This document shows, piece by piece, positions 51,475-61,196 of a stretch of 64,000 bases of DNA. Each line of letters starts with the position of its first letter. Position 1 is the first letter of the stretch. Below the pieces are notes generated by a model. That model did not search any database and had not been told where the DNA came from. It worked only from the letters and a program-made list of their open reading frames with translations. The DNA comes from Spirochaetales bacterium Spiro_02. Its GTDB lineage: Bacteria; Spirochaetota; Spirochaetia; Sphaerochaetales; Sphaerochaetaceae. The position numbers and the translations under genes are program-made. The stretch lies in the NCBI GenBank assembly GCA_001604275.1, contig LVBD01000068.1, positions 1 through 64,000 on the forward strand, in the 5' to 3' direction.

Positions 51475-52656
51475 ATGGGCAGAGAAAGCTATGATGATTT
51501 GACACCCGGTCCAAGTCGGAACGGAAGACCTCACAGAGGTGATGCTGGAAATAATTCCCGTCGACTGATTCTCGTCGTGGTCGTCGTCGGCGTATTGCTG
51601 TGCGCTGTCGCTGTCTTTTTGTGGCTTACGTTGTTTCCCGCCGAAACACAGTCTGTTACGCCGGTACCCGCTGCATCTGTTCCAACCGTTGCCCAGGAAC
51701 CTGTGTCCTCAGGTGCCGCGCAAGCAGCGGTACCTGAGGAAGGTGGGGATGTTTCCGCTGTTCCTCCCGTCGCACCCGTTCAATCCGAACCGGAACAGAA
51801 AACCGTCGGAGACACCGTTCCCGCGGCATCTCCGGTAGCGCAGGCGACGGACGCTACGAGCGGAACGACCGCACGGTCTCTCGATGCACAGAAGAAAACG
51901 CTCGGAAACGATGGTACTTCGATCCAGTATGCGGACCATCTGGTGGCTGAAGGCGAGACGCTCGCATCCATTGCGGAAGCATATGGGCTTCGTCCTCAGA
52001 CGATCATCAGCGTCAACAGAATCAAGAATATCGAAGCGATCGTCCCTGGAGGAACGCTCAGGATCCCTGATCGTGACGGTCAGCTGTATGTCGTCCAGGA
52101 AGGGGATATGCTCAGTACGATCAGTCGAAAATTCAGTCCGACCCTCGGCTGGAAGACCTTGCAGGAATTGAATGGATTGACAAGCGAGAATATCAAGGTC
52201 GGACAAGTCCTGTTCATACCTGACACGACTTCGACTTCCGTCGTTTCTCCGACGGTTTCCACTACCAGGTTCGTCCAGCCGACCACCGGGCGGATCGTCG
52301 GTCTCTATGGACAGTCGGTCATGGAACCGACTACCGGCGCATCGTTGATCCTCGACGGAATCAGAATCCAAGGAAAGATAGGTACTGCGGTCAAGGCTTC
52401 CGCGGCAGGTGTCGTCGTCGACGCTGGATATGAACCGCAAGGAAGGGGACGGTTCGTCCAGATCAGCCATGAGGGCGGATACAAGACGAGTTATGAGCAT
52501 CTTGAGAGCGTCGGCGTCAAAATCGGCGAACAAGTGCGTCAAGGCGATCCGATCGGAAGTATCGGAACCACTGGAACGGAATTCTCCGAACCGACATTGT
52601 TCTTCAAGATAGAGCAGGGCGGAATCGCGCTGGATCCCGCCGGATTCTTCCAGTAA
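51475..52656 (+). CDS. LysM protein with degenerate M23 (LytM) domain
   Basis: A membrane-anchored periplasmic protein (393 aa). One transmembrane helix (about 31-53) is followed by an Ala/Pro/Glu-rich linker (55-145), two LysM domains (about 153-198 and 203-249) and an M23/LytM fold (about 272-390). The zinc ligands of active endopeptidases are missing: the HxxxD site is Leu293/Arg297 and the HxH site is Thr374/Phe376; only His342 of YEHL remains. It resembles NlpD/EnvC-type regulators, which bind peptidoglycan and activate amidases. It is divergent from the class B PBP gene, suggesting joint action in cell-wall splitting or growth. ATG 51475, weak AAGG site. Confidence 0.88.
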   Translation: MGRESYDDLTPGPSRNGRPHRGDAGNNSRRLILVVVVVGVLLCAVAVFLWLTLFPAETQSVTPVPAASVPTVAQEPVSSGAAQAAVPEEGGDVSAVPPVAPVQSEPEQKTVGDTVPAASPVAQATDATSGTTARSLDAQKKTLGNDGTSIQYADHLVAEGETLASIAEAYGLRPQTIISVNRIKNIEAIVPGGTLRIPDRDGQLYVVQEGDMLSTISRKFSPTLGWKTLQELNGLTSENIKVGQVLFIPDTTSTSVVSPTVSTTRFVQPTTGRIVGLYGQSVMEPTTGASLILDGIRIQGKIGTAVKASAAGVVVDAGYEPQGRGRFVQISHEGGYKTSYEHLESVGVKIGEQVRQGDPIGSIGTTGTEFSEPTLFFKIEQGGIALDPAGFFQ

Positions 52657-52677
52657 TCTCAGAAAACCGAAGCGACG

Positions 52678-55455
52678 CTAGACGTTCGCTCCATGACAGT
52701 GCTTGTATTTCTTCCCGCTGCCGCAGGGACAGGGATCATTGCGTCCTACTTTGGGATATGTCCTGCGTATGGTCGCGTTCTCTGGTTGAGATGCGGCCTG
52801 CGTGGCTCCCGAGACGGCCTCTCCTCCGAACTGAGCGGTACCGCTGTGTCGTTCCACCGTCTTGACCGGTTGGCGTCGTCTTGCCGCATAGTTTTCATTC
52901 GCCGGTCGGATCTGGACGCGGACGATCGTACGCGCGACCGCATGCTTGATTTCGTCAAGCATTCTGTCGAATATCTCGAACCCCTCCACCTTGTATTCCA
53001 GCAGTGGGTTCTTTTGCGCATATGTCCTCAGGGAAACGGCGTCACGAAGTTCCTCAAGTTGCTCGAGATGGTTCTGCCACCGCATGTCGATCTGACGCAG
53101 ATAATTGAAGCGAAGGAAATCATTGAACGGTTTTTCTCCCGTCAATGCGACTTTCTCTCTGACTTCCGTCTCGATCTGGTCATTGAGCCGCCGCTTGATC
53201 TGTTCTGGCTCAATGTTCGAGATTTCCTCAGCGGTGATCGTCGGTTCCATGTGGAATTGCTCCATCATGGAATCCTGTATGTTCTGCCAAGGCTTTTCCT
53301 TCGTCGCTTTATCCGAAAAAATTCCATCGACGATTCCATCGATCATTTCCGAGCATGCCTGCAACGCCCTTGCTACGAGATCGGAATCGGTAAGTATCTG
53401 ATCCCGCTGGTCGTAGATGAAATTCCGCTGTTCATTGAGAACGTCATCATATTCCAGCAGATGTTTCCTGATTTCAAAGTTCCTCTCTTCCACGCGAACC
53501 TGGGCTTTCTCGATCGCCTTGCTGAGCATCGGATGCTCGATCGGTTCTCCTTCGCTCATTCCAACGCGGCCGAGCATGTTTTTCAGATTATCATTGGCGA
53601 ACAGACGCATCAGCGTATCATCGAGGGAGATATAGAATCTACTAGTTCCCGGATCTCCTTGTCTTCCGCTTCTCCCCCGCAACTGGTTATCTATACGCCG
53701 GGATTCATGCCGTTCCGTACCGAGGATATACAGCCCGCCCAGTTCCTTCACCTCTTCGTAGGCTTTCTTCCACTCAGGGTATACCATCTGTAGTGCCTGC
53801 TGGAATTCTTCGGGAGATGCGTCGGAGCCGCATAGTTTCCGCGCCCGGGCTTCAAGGGACCCTCCGAGCTTGATGTCGGTTCCTCGACCGGCCATGTTGG
53901 TTGCGATCGTGACCGCTCCTTTCGCACCAGCTTCCTCGATGATCAAAGCCTCTCTTGCGTGGTTCTTCGCATTGAGAACTTCGTGGCGGATTCCCTCCTT
54001 GCGCAGCAACGTGGACAACAGTTCCGACTTCTCGATGGAAACAGTACCGACGAGGATCGGTTGCCCGGTCGCATGGACACGAGCTATCTCTTCGCAAATC
54101 GCCTTGAGCTTGAAGGGTTCGCTGTAATAGACGACATCGTGCAAGTCTTTGCGTTGGATCGGTTTGTTTGTGGGGATGACGACGACGTCCAGCTGATAGA
54201 TTTTCTGGAACTCTGCGGCTTCCGTATCCGCGGTTCCGGTCATGCCGCTGATCTTGTCGTACATGCGGAAGAAATTCTGGAACGTGATGGTTGCCAAGGT
54301 CTTGTTCTGCCCGAGAATCTTGATGCGCTCCTTCGCTTCGATCGCCTGGTGCAGACCATCGCTATAGCGCCTTCCATGCAGTATTCTGCCAGTGAATTCA
54401 TCGACAATCTGTATCTGGTTGTCCGCTACGACATAGTCGACATCGAGATGGAACAGCTTGTGCGCTTTGACAGCCTGCGTGACATAATGCACATACTCGA
54501 AATTCTCGTCGTCGTAGAGGGAGCCTTCGATGATGCGATTCTTCTGAAGCAACTGCTCGATATGCTGGATACCTTGGGAGGTGAATGTAATCCGCTTCTG
54601 CTTCTCATCGATCTTGTAGTCGCCTTTTGGATCGAACGGCTGAGCGTTCCGGTCGAAACGGGCGAGGGGATCCTCTTCATAGTAGTCTCCGGTTTCCGGA
54701 TCTTTCTCGCATTCGACGAGGAACGGAGCGATCTTGTCCGCAGCCATGACCTGCTTGGAATCGTCCTCCGCCTGACCGCTGATGATCAGCGGAGTTCTTG
54801 CTTCGTCGATCAGGATCGAGTCGATTTCGTCGATGATGCAGTAGTGATGTTTCGGCTGGATTTTCTCGGCATAGGACCATTTCATGTTGTCGCGGAGATA
54901 GTCGAAACCGAATTCGTTGTTCGTACCATAGGTAATGTCGCATCCATATGCCAGTCTTCGCTGTTCATTGTCAAGGTTGGAAAGAATCACACCTACGGAC
55001 AGACCGAGGAAGCTGAACACCGGCCCCATCCAGCCGGCGTCACGACTGGCAAGATAGTCGTTGACTGTCACGATATGGACGCCAAGTCCTGTCAATGCGT
55101 TGAGATATGCGGCGGGAACACAGGTGAGGGTCTTTCCTTCCCCGGTCTTCATTTCCAGAATATTCCCTTCGTGGAGCACGACAGCGCCCATGATCTGCAC
55201 ATCGTAATGGCGTTCTCCAAGAACTCGGAACGCCGCTTCGCGAGCCAGCGCATAGGCTTCGGGAAGCAGGTCGTCCAAAGTCTCTCCGGCAGACAGCCGT
55301 TGTTTGAACACCTCGGTCTGCCGAGGGAACTCTTCATCTTTGAACGCTTTCGCCCACGGCTCCTTCTCGTTGACCTTCGCTACGATCGGATACAGATGCC
55401 GAAGATCCTTATCCTGTTTTGTGCCGAATAATTTCTGGAAAATCGATTTGCCCAT
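52678..55455 (-). CDS. secA: Preprotein translocase motor SecA
   Basis: SecA (925 aa) drives protein export through SecYEG. It starts [20 protein letters not shown]. Nucleotide-binding domain 1 has [30 protein letters not shown] and [23 protein letters not shown]. The preprotein cross-linking domain and [19 protein letters not shown] follow. NBD2 has [18 protein letters not shown] and [20 protein letters not shown]. The C-terminal zinc motif is [19 protein letters not shown], which binds SecB or ribosomes in other bacteria. The ATG at 55455 fits the family; the reading frame continues upstream to 55581 without homology. Convergent with the LysM gene. Confidence 0.97.
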   Translation of the reverse strand: MGKSIFQKLFGTKQDKDLRHLYPIVAKVNEKEPWAKAFKDEEFPRQTEVFKQRLSAGETLDDLLPEAYALAREAAFRVLGERHYDVQIMGAVVLHEGNILEMKTGEGKTLTCVPAAYLNALTGLGVHIVTVNDYLASRDAGWMGPVFSFLGLSVGVILSNLDNEQRRLAYGCDITYGTNNEFGFDYLRDNMKWSYAEKIQPKHHYCIIDEIDSILIDEARTPLIISGQAEDDSKQVMAADKIAPFLVECEKDPETGDYYEEDPLARFDRNAQPFDPKGDYKIDEKQKRITFTSQGIQHIEQLLQKNRIIEGSLYDDENFEYVHYVTQAVKAHKLFHLDVDYVVADNQIQIVDEFTGRILHGRRYSDGLHQAIEAKERIKILGQNKTLATITFQNFFRMYDKISGMTGTADTEAAEFQKIYQLDVVVIPTNKPIQRKDLHDVVYYSEPFKLKAICEEIARVHATGQPILVGTVSIEKSELLSTLLRKEGIRHEVLNAKNHAREALIIEEAGAKGAVTIATNMAGRGTDIKLGGSLEARARKLCGSDASPEEFQQALQMVYPEWKKAYEEVKELGGLYILGTERHESRRIDNQLRGRSGRQGDPGTSRFYISLDDTLMRLFANDNLKNMLGRVGMSEGEPIEHPMLSKAIEKAQVRVEERNFEIRKHLLEYDDVLNEQRNFIYDQRDQILTDSDLVARALQACSEMIDGIVDGIFSDKATKEKPWQNIQDSMMEQFHMEPTITAEEISNIEPEQIKRRLNDQIETEVREKVALTGEKPFNDFLRFNYLRQIDMRWQNHLEQLEELRDAVSLRTYAQKNPLLEYKVEGFEIFDRMLDEIKHAVARTIVRVQIRPANENYAARRRQPVKTVERHSGTAQFGGEAVSGATQAASQPENATIRRTYPKVGRNDPCPCGSGKKYKHCHGANV

Positions 55456-55731
55456 TGGAAACGCCCTTATTCCTTCTGATGCGACGCGTGTCGCGGCATG
55501 CGGATTGACTCGCCGGAAATCGTAAGGAAAAACAAGGAAAACAGTCTTTTCCTCCTGTCCAGCAGAAGAAAGTATACTCAAAATCGAAGGAGATGCATAG
55601 CGTTTTGACCGATTGTAGGTATTATCAGCGACTCATTAATGAACAGTGTGGGGAAAGAGAGTTCCTGCCCTGCATGAAAGTAGTTCCTAGGATATACCCG
55701 ATATGGTATGATCTTCGTCAGAGGAGACGGT
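55456..55731. other. Intergenic region between secA and murG
   Basis: 276 bases with no credible gene. Divergent promoters for secA and murG must lie here. For murG a TATGAT -10 box (55707-55712) is visible, but its -35 (TTCCTA) is weak; nothing convincing was found for secA. Confidence 0.4.
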
Positions 55732-56850
55732 ATGAAGGTCTGCTATACTGGAGGAGGTACCGCCGGGCACATCATTCCCGCGCTTGCTGTGGCCGAAGAG
55801 CTCCGATTGGAACTTGATGCGGTCGGAGCGTCCTATGAAGCCTTCTGGATCGGGACGAAGGATCAGGCCGAGAAGGATATGGTCGAGAACGCAGGAATTC
55901 GTTTCCGCTCCATACCTACCGGTAAACTGCGAAGATATCTTTCCTGGAAGAACATAGCGGATGTCTTCAGAATCTTCGCAGGGATATGTAGGTCGGTCGC
56001 GATCCTGAAAAATGAGCGGCCCGATGTCCTGTTCTCGAAAGGAGGGTTCGCATCGGTTCCTCCTGTGATCGCGGCATGGTTGCTGAGGATCCCCTCCGTG
56101 ACGCATGAGTCGGACGTCTCGACCGGGCTTGCGAATCGGATCAACGCCCGTTTCGTCACGACAGTCTGTCTCTCCTGCGAGGATGCTGCGAAAAATGTGT
56201 CGCGCAAGCAGCGTTGGAAAACGGTAGTCACCGGGAATCCGGTTCGGAAAGAACTCTTGCGGGCGGATCCTGCGCATGGGCGGACGTTTCTTCATATCGA
56301 CTCCGACATGCCGCTGATCCTCGTGCTAGGAGGAAGCCAGGGCGCGTTGCAGATCAACGAACTGGTATGGGACTGTCTCGAGGCTTTGTGTGGAATGGCG
56401 TTCGTCGTCCATCAGACTGGAAGCAGAACGTGGAAACGGGTCGAACATGACCGATATCTTTGCATGCCGTTCCTGCACGATGAATTATACGATATCATCG
56501 CGGCATCGTCGCTGGTCATTTCCAGAGCGGGGGCCGGTACATTGGCTGAACTGGCCGCTTTGCGTCGGCCAATGCTCCTGTTGCCGCTGGGTACAGATGC
56601 TTCCAGGGGGGATCAGATTCTTAACGCCCGGAGGATGGAGGCGGTAGGCGCTGCGAAAGTACTGCTTCGCGGTGACGCCACGAAGCAGCGATTGCTTTCT
56701 GACGTGTGGACGATCATGTCGGATGCTTCGCTCAGGGAGAGGATGTCCGAAGCCTGTGCAAAGGTTTCGGTTCCCGATGCTGCGAAAAAAATCGCCTGCG
56801 AGATATCGTCCGCTTGCAAGTTGCCTCGAAATGAAGTAAGAGGTAATTGA
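55732..56850 (+). CDS. murG: UDP-GlcNAc:undecaprenyl-PP-MurNAc-pentapeptide GlcNAc transferase
   Basis: MurG (372 aa) makes lipid II from lipid I at the inner membrane face. It has two Rossmann-like domains of the GT-B fold. The N-terminal glycine-rich loop is CYTGGGTAGHIIPALAVAEEL. The acceptor-side segment is FSKGGFASVPPVIAAWLLRIPSVTHESDV. The second glycine-rich loop is ILVLGGSQGALQINELVW. The UDP-GlcNAc site is SRAGAGTLAELAALRRPMLLLPL with GDQILNARRMEAVGAA. The ATG at 55732 follows GAGGAGA. It heads a plus-strand series running to dinG, and lies apart from the mraZ-ftsZ cluster. Confidence 0.95.
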   Translation: MKVCYTGGGTAGHIIPALAVAEELRLELDAVGASYEAFWIGTKDQAEKDMVENAGIRFRSIPTGKLRRYLSWKNIADVFRIFAGICRSVAILKNERPDVLFSKGGFASVPPVIAAWLLRIPSVTHESDVSTGLANRINARFVTTVCLSCEDAAKNVSRKQRWKTVVTGNPVRKELLRADPAHGRTFLHIDSDMPLILVLGGSQGALQINELVWDCLEALCGMAFVVHQTGSRTWKRVEHDRYLCMPFLHDELYDIIAASSLVISRAGAGTLAELAALRRPMLLLPLGTDASRGDQILNARRMEAVGAAKVLLRGDATKQRLLSDVWTIMSDASLRERMSEACAKVSVPDAAKKIACEISSACKLPRNEVRGN

Positions 56851-56902
56851 CCGCTTTGTCATGCGGAAAGATTGCGCGACAGGCTGTTGACAAGGAGAGC
56901 GT

Positions 56903-57418
56903 ATGGATTGGGGAATAACGATCGGTTCTGTTTTCTTTAGTTCGATCGACATCATCGTGTTCGCATTGTGCATGTTCGGCGGTATCGGAGGAGCGATCAC
57001 CGGATTCGCCGATTCGTTCGCGAGTAGCGCTGGGTACATCATGGGCTTTTTCGTTTCGCTGATGTTCACAGGCCGGCTTTCCTCGCTCGTACAAGAAACG
57101 TTTCCAGGCTTCCCGCTTTTTCTTGCAGTCCTTGTAGTGTTCGTCCTGCTCTTTCTGGTCGGATACGGGCTTCTCAGACTGATCGGTAATTTTCTGGAGC
57201 ATGTCATGGAAAGCATCGGCATCGATGTCATCAACAAGCTGCTCGGTTTTTTCTGGGGCGTCATAGAAGCTGGAATCATCCTCAGCGTCATCATCTATCT
57301 GCTTGACCTACAGACCGTTTTCGATCTCTCCCAATGGTTCGACAAGAGCCAGATCGTCGTACGGCTCGTCAGGCCGCTTGTTCCCGAATCGATCGGCATC
57401 GTGTCAGGACTTGTGTGA
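56903..57418 (+). CDS. CvpA family membrane protein
   Basis: A small inner-membrane protein (171 aa, four predicted helices) of the CvpA family. It shows the N-terminal SIDIIVFALCMFGGIGGAITGFADSFASSAGYIMGFFVSL, then VVFVLLFLVGYGLLRLIG and INKLLGFFWGVIEAGIILSVIIYLL. CvpA proteins are linked to envelope homeostasis, with no defined reaction. Its TGA overlaps the ATG of holB (TGATG), implying coupling. In Treponema a similar protein sits between murG and the AtoS-like kinase (from memory). Confidence 0.85.
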   Translation: MDWGITIGSVFFSSIDIIVFALCMFGGIGGAITGFADSFASSAGYIMGFFVSLMFTGRLSSLVQETFPGFPLFLAVLVVFVLLFLVGYGLLRLIGNFLEHVMESIGIDVINKLLGFFWGVIEAGIILSVIIYLLDLQTVFDLSQWFDKSQIVVRLVRPLVPESIGIVSGLV

Positions 57419-58623
57419 TGTTCGAGGAATTGGCGACGACCCAGCCGGCTATGGCGCGACGTCTGGCAACAGAACTGAGCGACGGGACATTTGCGCAAGC
57501 GTCGCTGTTTGCAGGCTCCAGGTACTCGGGGAGGATGACAGCCGCGCTTGAAGCGGGGAGGATCCTGTCCTGCTCCAGTGAGGGACGGAAGGGACAAGAA
57601 CATTGTTCCTGTCCTTCCTGCAAGGCGTTCAGAACTTTGGAGAACACCAATCTTGTCATCGTCTCATCCCGAGACCATCAGAGCGTGATAGAAACTGGGA
57701 TGCAGAATTTTCAGCGATTGAGAAACGATTCGAGCCGTCTATTCCTGTCGCGAAGCGTCCGGACCATGCTGTTGCAGTATCATGGTGTCCTGATGGATCA
57801 GTCGGGTCAGAAGAACCAGACAGCCTACGATGCTGCGGCACAGGCCGGAGAACTGCTGCTCCAGCTGTCAAACCTTCCGTCCGATGCTTCGCAATCGGTT
57901 GTAGACAAACTTGTGAAGAACCTGCGTACCGTCCTCAAACCGTTGTTCGCAGCTTCGAAGCGGTCAGCATCCGTCTCGATCTCCCAAGTGAGGGCGATCC
58001 AGGACTGGTCCGACATGACATCAATGGACAATGCGCCGAAAATCGCCATCATCGAATCGATTGATCAAGCGACGGAAGGTGCGAGGAACAGCCTTCTGAA
58101 GATGCTTGAGGAACCGCAGCCGAACATCTGGTACATACTGCTTACAGAATATCCCGGACGTATCATGCAGACGATCCTGTCTCGAGTAAGGAAATACTTT
58201 TTTCCTGCGATCGACGAAGCGGGGCGTGCTCGATTGCTCCGCGATGTTTTTTTCGTGGATCCATCGCAGTTTGACACTCTTGAATCGTATTTTCTCTCGG
58301 GTGGTGGCGTGGATAGCGCACAGGCTTCCCGACTGGCTCGGCAGTTCCTCGACGGGGTTTCAGGAAAAACCAGGTATTCCTTGGAGGATCTGGCGGGCTT
58401 TGCGTCATGGGTGGACGAGACAGGACAGATCTCCTATGTATTCCGGCTGATTCTTCAGGAACTGGAGCAAGTCTATCTGCAGGAAAAAATCTCCAGCGAA
58501 AAAGCGAAGGGCGTTTCCGATATCATGGGAGAGACGCTCAACCAAGCCATGGTGTATAATCAGAACCATAGACTTGCGATCGAAGGGATGTATTATCGTC
58601 TCATGGAGAAATTCAATGAGTAA
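57418..58623 (+). CDS. holB: DNA polymerase III delta-prime subunit
   Basis: A clamp-loader subunit (401 aa) of the HolB/DnaX-like AAA+ family. A zinc-binding cysteine cluster (CSSEGRKGQEHCSCPSC, about residues 44-60) sits early. The Walker A region has degenerated to GSRYSGRMTAA, as expected for a delta-prime subunit that does not bind ATP. Sensor and arginine-finger regions are NAPKIAIIESIDQATEGARNSLLKMLEEPQPNIWYILLTEYPGRIMQTILSRV. An unusual insertion (residues 66-150) separates the cysteine cluster from the rest. It overlaps both neighbouring genes. Confidence 0.85.
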   Translation: MFEELATTQPAMARRLATELSDGTFAQASLFAGSRYSGRMTAALEAGRILSCSSEGRKGQEHCSCPSCKAFRTLENTNLVIVSSRDHQSVIETGMQNFQRLRNDSSRLFLSRSVRTMLLQYHGVLMDQSGQKNQTAYDAAAQAGELLLQLSNLPSDASQSVVDKLVKNLRTVLKPLFAASKRSASVSISQVRAIQDWSDMTSMDNAPKIAIIESIDQATEGARNSLLKMLEEPQPNIWYILLTEYPGRIMQTILSRVRKYFFPAIDEAGRARLLRDVFFVDPSQFDTLESYFLSGGGVDSAQASRLARQFLDGVSGKTRYSLEDLAGFASWVDETGQISYVFRLILQELEQVYLQEKISSEKAKGVSDIMGETLNQAMVYNQNHRLAIEGMYYRLMEKFNE

Positions 58624-59860
58624 GTTGATGAAGCGGGCGCTGGAGAAGATCGATCAGCTTGATCCTCGGCTTGTGGCAGGCATGATTCGCAAGCAGCTCG
58701 CCGAAACGGAACTATATGAAACCGTGCTGGATTCGCTACGGGACGGCATCATCTTGATCGATGCTTCCCACAGGCTTGTGTACGCCAACAGCGTGTCTAG
58801 GATGCTGATTCCTCTCCGTCGTGCTCGCGCCAGGGAAGATGAGCGGATCGATGACCTGATTACCGATCCCGATGTCGTGAACTATCTGCGCGAATGCTGG
58901 ACTCTCGGCGAGGAGCATACGGCAAGCAATGAATTCCATTTTCAACGTGGCGATACGACCCGGACGGTGACGATCACTCTTTCATCGTTCAAAAGTTCCG
59001 GTGAAGGGACGAAAAACGGTGGGGAAGTATATGAACTGATGCTGATTTCCGATATCACGGAACGCAAGCGGGCGGAATCACGATTACGACGGAGTGAAAG
59101 TCTTGCGTCGATGACGACGATGGCCGCCGGCGTAGCCCATGAAATCAAAAATCCGCTTGCGTCGATCGGAATCCATTTGCAACTGCTCAGGAAAGCCTTC
59201 GAGCGGAAAGGTCAGCTCTCTTTGGACGATGCGTCCCGATATATCGACGTGATAGACGAGGAAATCAATCGGTTGAACGGTATCGTAGTCGACTTCCTGT
59301 TCGCAGTCCGGCCTATGGACGTGCATCTTCGATTGCAGAACATCAATCGACTGCTTGAAGAACTCTGCGATTTCGTCAGTCCTGAATATGAATCCCACGG
59401 CATGTCCGTCGTACGAGATCTTGGATCGCTGCCAAAAGTCCAGCTGGACGAGAATCTGATGAAGCAGGCGTTGCTGAATATTCTGAACAATGCGTTGGCG
59501 GCCATGAAGTCCGGCGGCATCTTGACCGTTTCGACAAGACTTGACGGCAACCATGTGCTGATCAAGATATCAGATACCGGGCATGGTATTCCTGAAGATA
59601 CGCTTTCGAAGATTTTCGAACCGTATTTTACGACGAAGGCGACAGGTACCGGGCTAGGACTGACCGTCGTCTATAAAGTAATCAAGGAGCATGGAGGCGA
59701 TATATCTGTATCAAGCCAAGTCGATGTCGGAACCTGCTTTACGATCTCCCTTCCGGTTCCGAAGGGGGAGTGGCTCGCCCTGGAGAACAAGGAAGGAAGC
59801 AAGGACATCACGCTCAACGCGGAGGAGATAGATCATGAAGCGGACGATACTGATCGTTGA
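58616..59860 (+). CDS. PAS-domain sensor histidine kinase (NtrB/AtoS type)
   Basis: A soluble histidine kinase (414 aa) without transmembrane helices. A PAS domain (about residues 30-150; LDSLRDGIILIDASHRLVYANSVSRML) precedes the DHp domain with the phosphorylated His175 in MAAGVAHEIKNPLASI. The ATPase domain has NILNNALAAMKSGG (N box), ISDTGHGIPEDTLSKIFEPYFTTKATGTGLGL (G1/F/G2) and HGGDISVSS. The type fits kinases that pair with sigma-54 activators, and the next gene encodes one, 26 bases overlapping in reverse frame order at 59835. The signal is unknown. Confidence 0.93.
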   Translation: MSKLMKRALEKIDQLDPRLVAGMIRKQLAETELYETVLDSLRDGIILIDASHRLVYANSVSRMLIPLRRARAREDERIDDLITDPDVVNYLRECWTLGEEHTASNEFHFQRGDTTRTVTITLSSFKSSGEGTKNGGEVYELMLISDITERKRAESRLRRSESLASMTTMAAGVAHEIKNPLASIGIHLQLLRKAFERKGQLSLDDASRYIDVIDEEINRLNGIVVDFLFAVRPMDVHLRLQNINRLLEELCDFVSPEYESHGMSVVRDLGSLPKVQLDENLMKQALLNILNNALAAMKSGGILTVSTRLDGNHVLIKISDTGHGIPEDTLSKIFEPYFTTKATGTGLGLTVVYKVIKEHGGDISVSSQVDVGTCFTISLPVPKGEWLALENKEGSKDITLNAEEIDHEADDTDR

Positions 59861-61196
59861 TGATGAAAAGAATATTAGGGAAGGGCTTGCGATGGACCTG
59901 GAGCTTGAGGGGTATGATTGCGTGCTTGCTTCCGACGGCCTCGAGGCATGGAACATCATCAACAGACAACAGATCGACTTGGTCGTTTCCGATCTGCGGA
60001 TGCCGGGGCTTTCCGGCGAAGAATTGCTCAAGCGGATCAGCGGTTCATACCCGATGCTTCCGGTGGTGATCCTCACCGGACACGGTACGATAGAAAGCGC
60101 CGTGGATGCGATGCGCGATGGTGCCGTCGATTTCTTGACAAAACCGGTGAATCTCGACCGACTGAACATGCTGGTGAAACGTTCCCTAGCGAATCGGGAT
60201 CTGTACGACCAGCATCAGCAGTTGCAGGAGGAACTCGACCAACTCAAGAAGCGGACAAAATACGATAGGATCATCGGCAAAAGCCAGAAGATCGTTCGGC
60301 TGATGGAAGTCGTGCAGCAGATCGCCCCGACGAAGGCCTCTGTGCTGATTACCGGAGAAAGCGGCGTGGGCAAGGAATTGATCGCCGATGCGATCCACGA
60401 TCTGTCCAACCGTTCCGATGGACCATTCATCAAGGTCCATTGCGCCGCCTTGACTGAAAGCCTGCTGGAGAGCGAACTGTTCGGCCATGAAAAGGGTGCG
60501 TTCACCGGAGCGATATCCCAGAAGAAAGGTCGCTTCGAACTTGCGAACGGGGGCACGATCTTTCTCGATGAAATAGGGGAGATCGATGCGGCTACCCAGG
60601 TCAAGCTGCTTCGTGTGCTGCAGGAGAAGCAGTTCGAGCGGGTAGGAGGGGAAACGACGATCACCGTCGATGTCCGAGTCGTCAGCGCGACGAACAGGAA
60701 TCTCCAGGAAGAGATAGCCAAAGGCAATTTCAGAGAGGACCTGTACTATCGGCTGAATGTCGTGCAACTGGAAGTTCCTCCACTGAGAGAACGGAAGGAA
60801 GATATCGCGTTGCTGATGACCGATTTTCTCAGGACGTTCAGCGATGAGAACGGCAAGCAGATCGAAGGATTCAGCAATCGTGCGAGGAACGCACTGTACA
60901 AATATGACTGGCCGGGGAATATCAGGGAACTGAGGAACTGCATCGAAAGCGCAGTCGTCATGGCGCGAGGGAAACTGATAGAGCTCGAGGATCTTCCTCC
61001 CGCCGTCGCAGGGGCGGAAAGCGAAGCCCAGCTCAGTCTGCCTGTAGGCATCACGCTGGAACAAGCGGAAAAAGAACTGATCGTGAATACGATCGCCCAT
61101 TGCGGAGGAAACAAAACCAAGGCCGCGGAAGTACTCGGCATCGGGCGAAAAACGTTGCATCGGAAGCTCCAGGAATACAAAATTGAATCAGAATGA
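59835..61196 (+). CDS. NtrC-family sigma-54-dependent response regulator
   Basis: A three-domain activator (453 aa). The receiver domain (1-120) has the phosphoacceptor Asp53 in LVVSDLRMPGLSGEE and an acidic pair in VDDEKN. The AAA+ domain (about 140-370) has VLITGESGVGKELIA, the sigma-54-contacting loop GAFTGA in HEKGAFTGAISQKKGRFE, and GGTIFLDEIGE. A Fis-type helix-turn-helix (about 410-453, HCGGNKTKAAEVLGIGRKTLHRKL) ends the protein. It pairs with the upstream kinase, resembling AtoSC of Treponema. It implies that rpoN is present elsewhere. GGAGGAG ribosome site. Confidence 0.96.
   Translation: MKRTILIVDDEKNIREGLAMDLELEGYDCVLASDGLEAWNIINRQQIDLVVSDLRMPGLSGEELLKRISGSYPMLPVVILTGHGTIESAVDAMRDGAVDFLTKPVNLDRLNMLVKRSLANRDLYDQHQQLQEELDQLKKRTKYDRIIGKSQKIVRLMEVVQQIAPTKASVLITGESGVGKELIADAIHDLSNRSDGPFIKVHCAALTESLLESELFGHEKGAFTGAISQKKGRFELANGGTIFLDEIGEIDAATQVKLLRVLQEKQFERVGGETTITVDVRVVSATNRNLQEEIAKGNFREDLYYRLNVVQLEVPPLRERKEDIALLMTDFLRTFSDENGKQIEGFSNRARNALYKYDWPGNIRELRNCIESAVVMARGKLIELEDLPPAVAGAESEAQLSLPVGITLEQAEKELIVNTIAHCGGNKTKAAEVLGIGRKTLHRKLQEYKIESE

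Noticed and set aside
53959-55431. Long plus-strand open frame (490 codons) antisense to secA
   Set aside because: It lies wholly inside secA, has no recognisable motifs, and its codons mirror those of secA. It is a by-product of the GC-rich codon pattern.
55593-55817. Small plus-strand frame before murG with an AAGGAG-like site
   Set aside because: It runs into murG in another frame, is rich in Arg/Tyr/Cys without motifs, and lacks any family resemblance.
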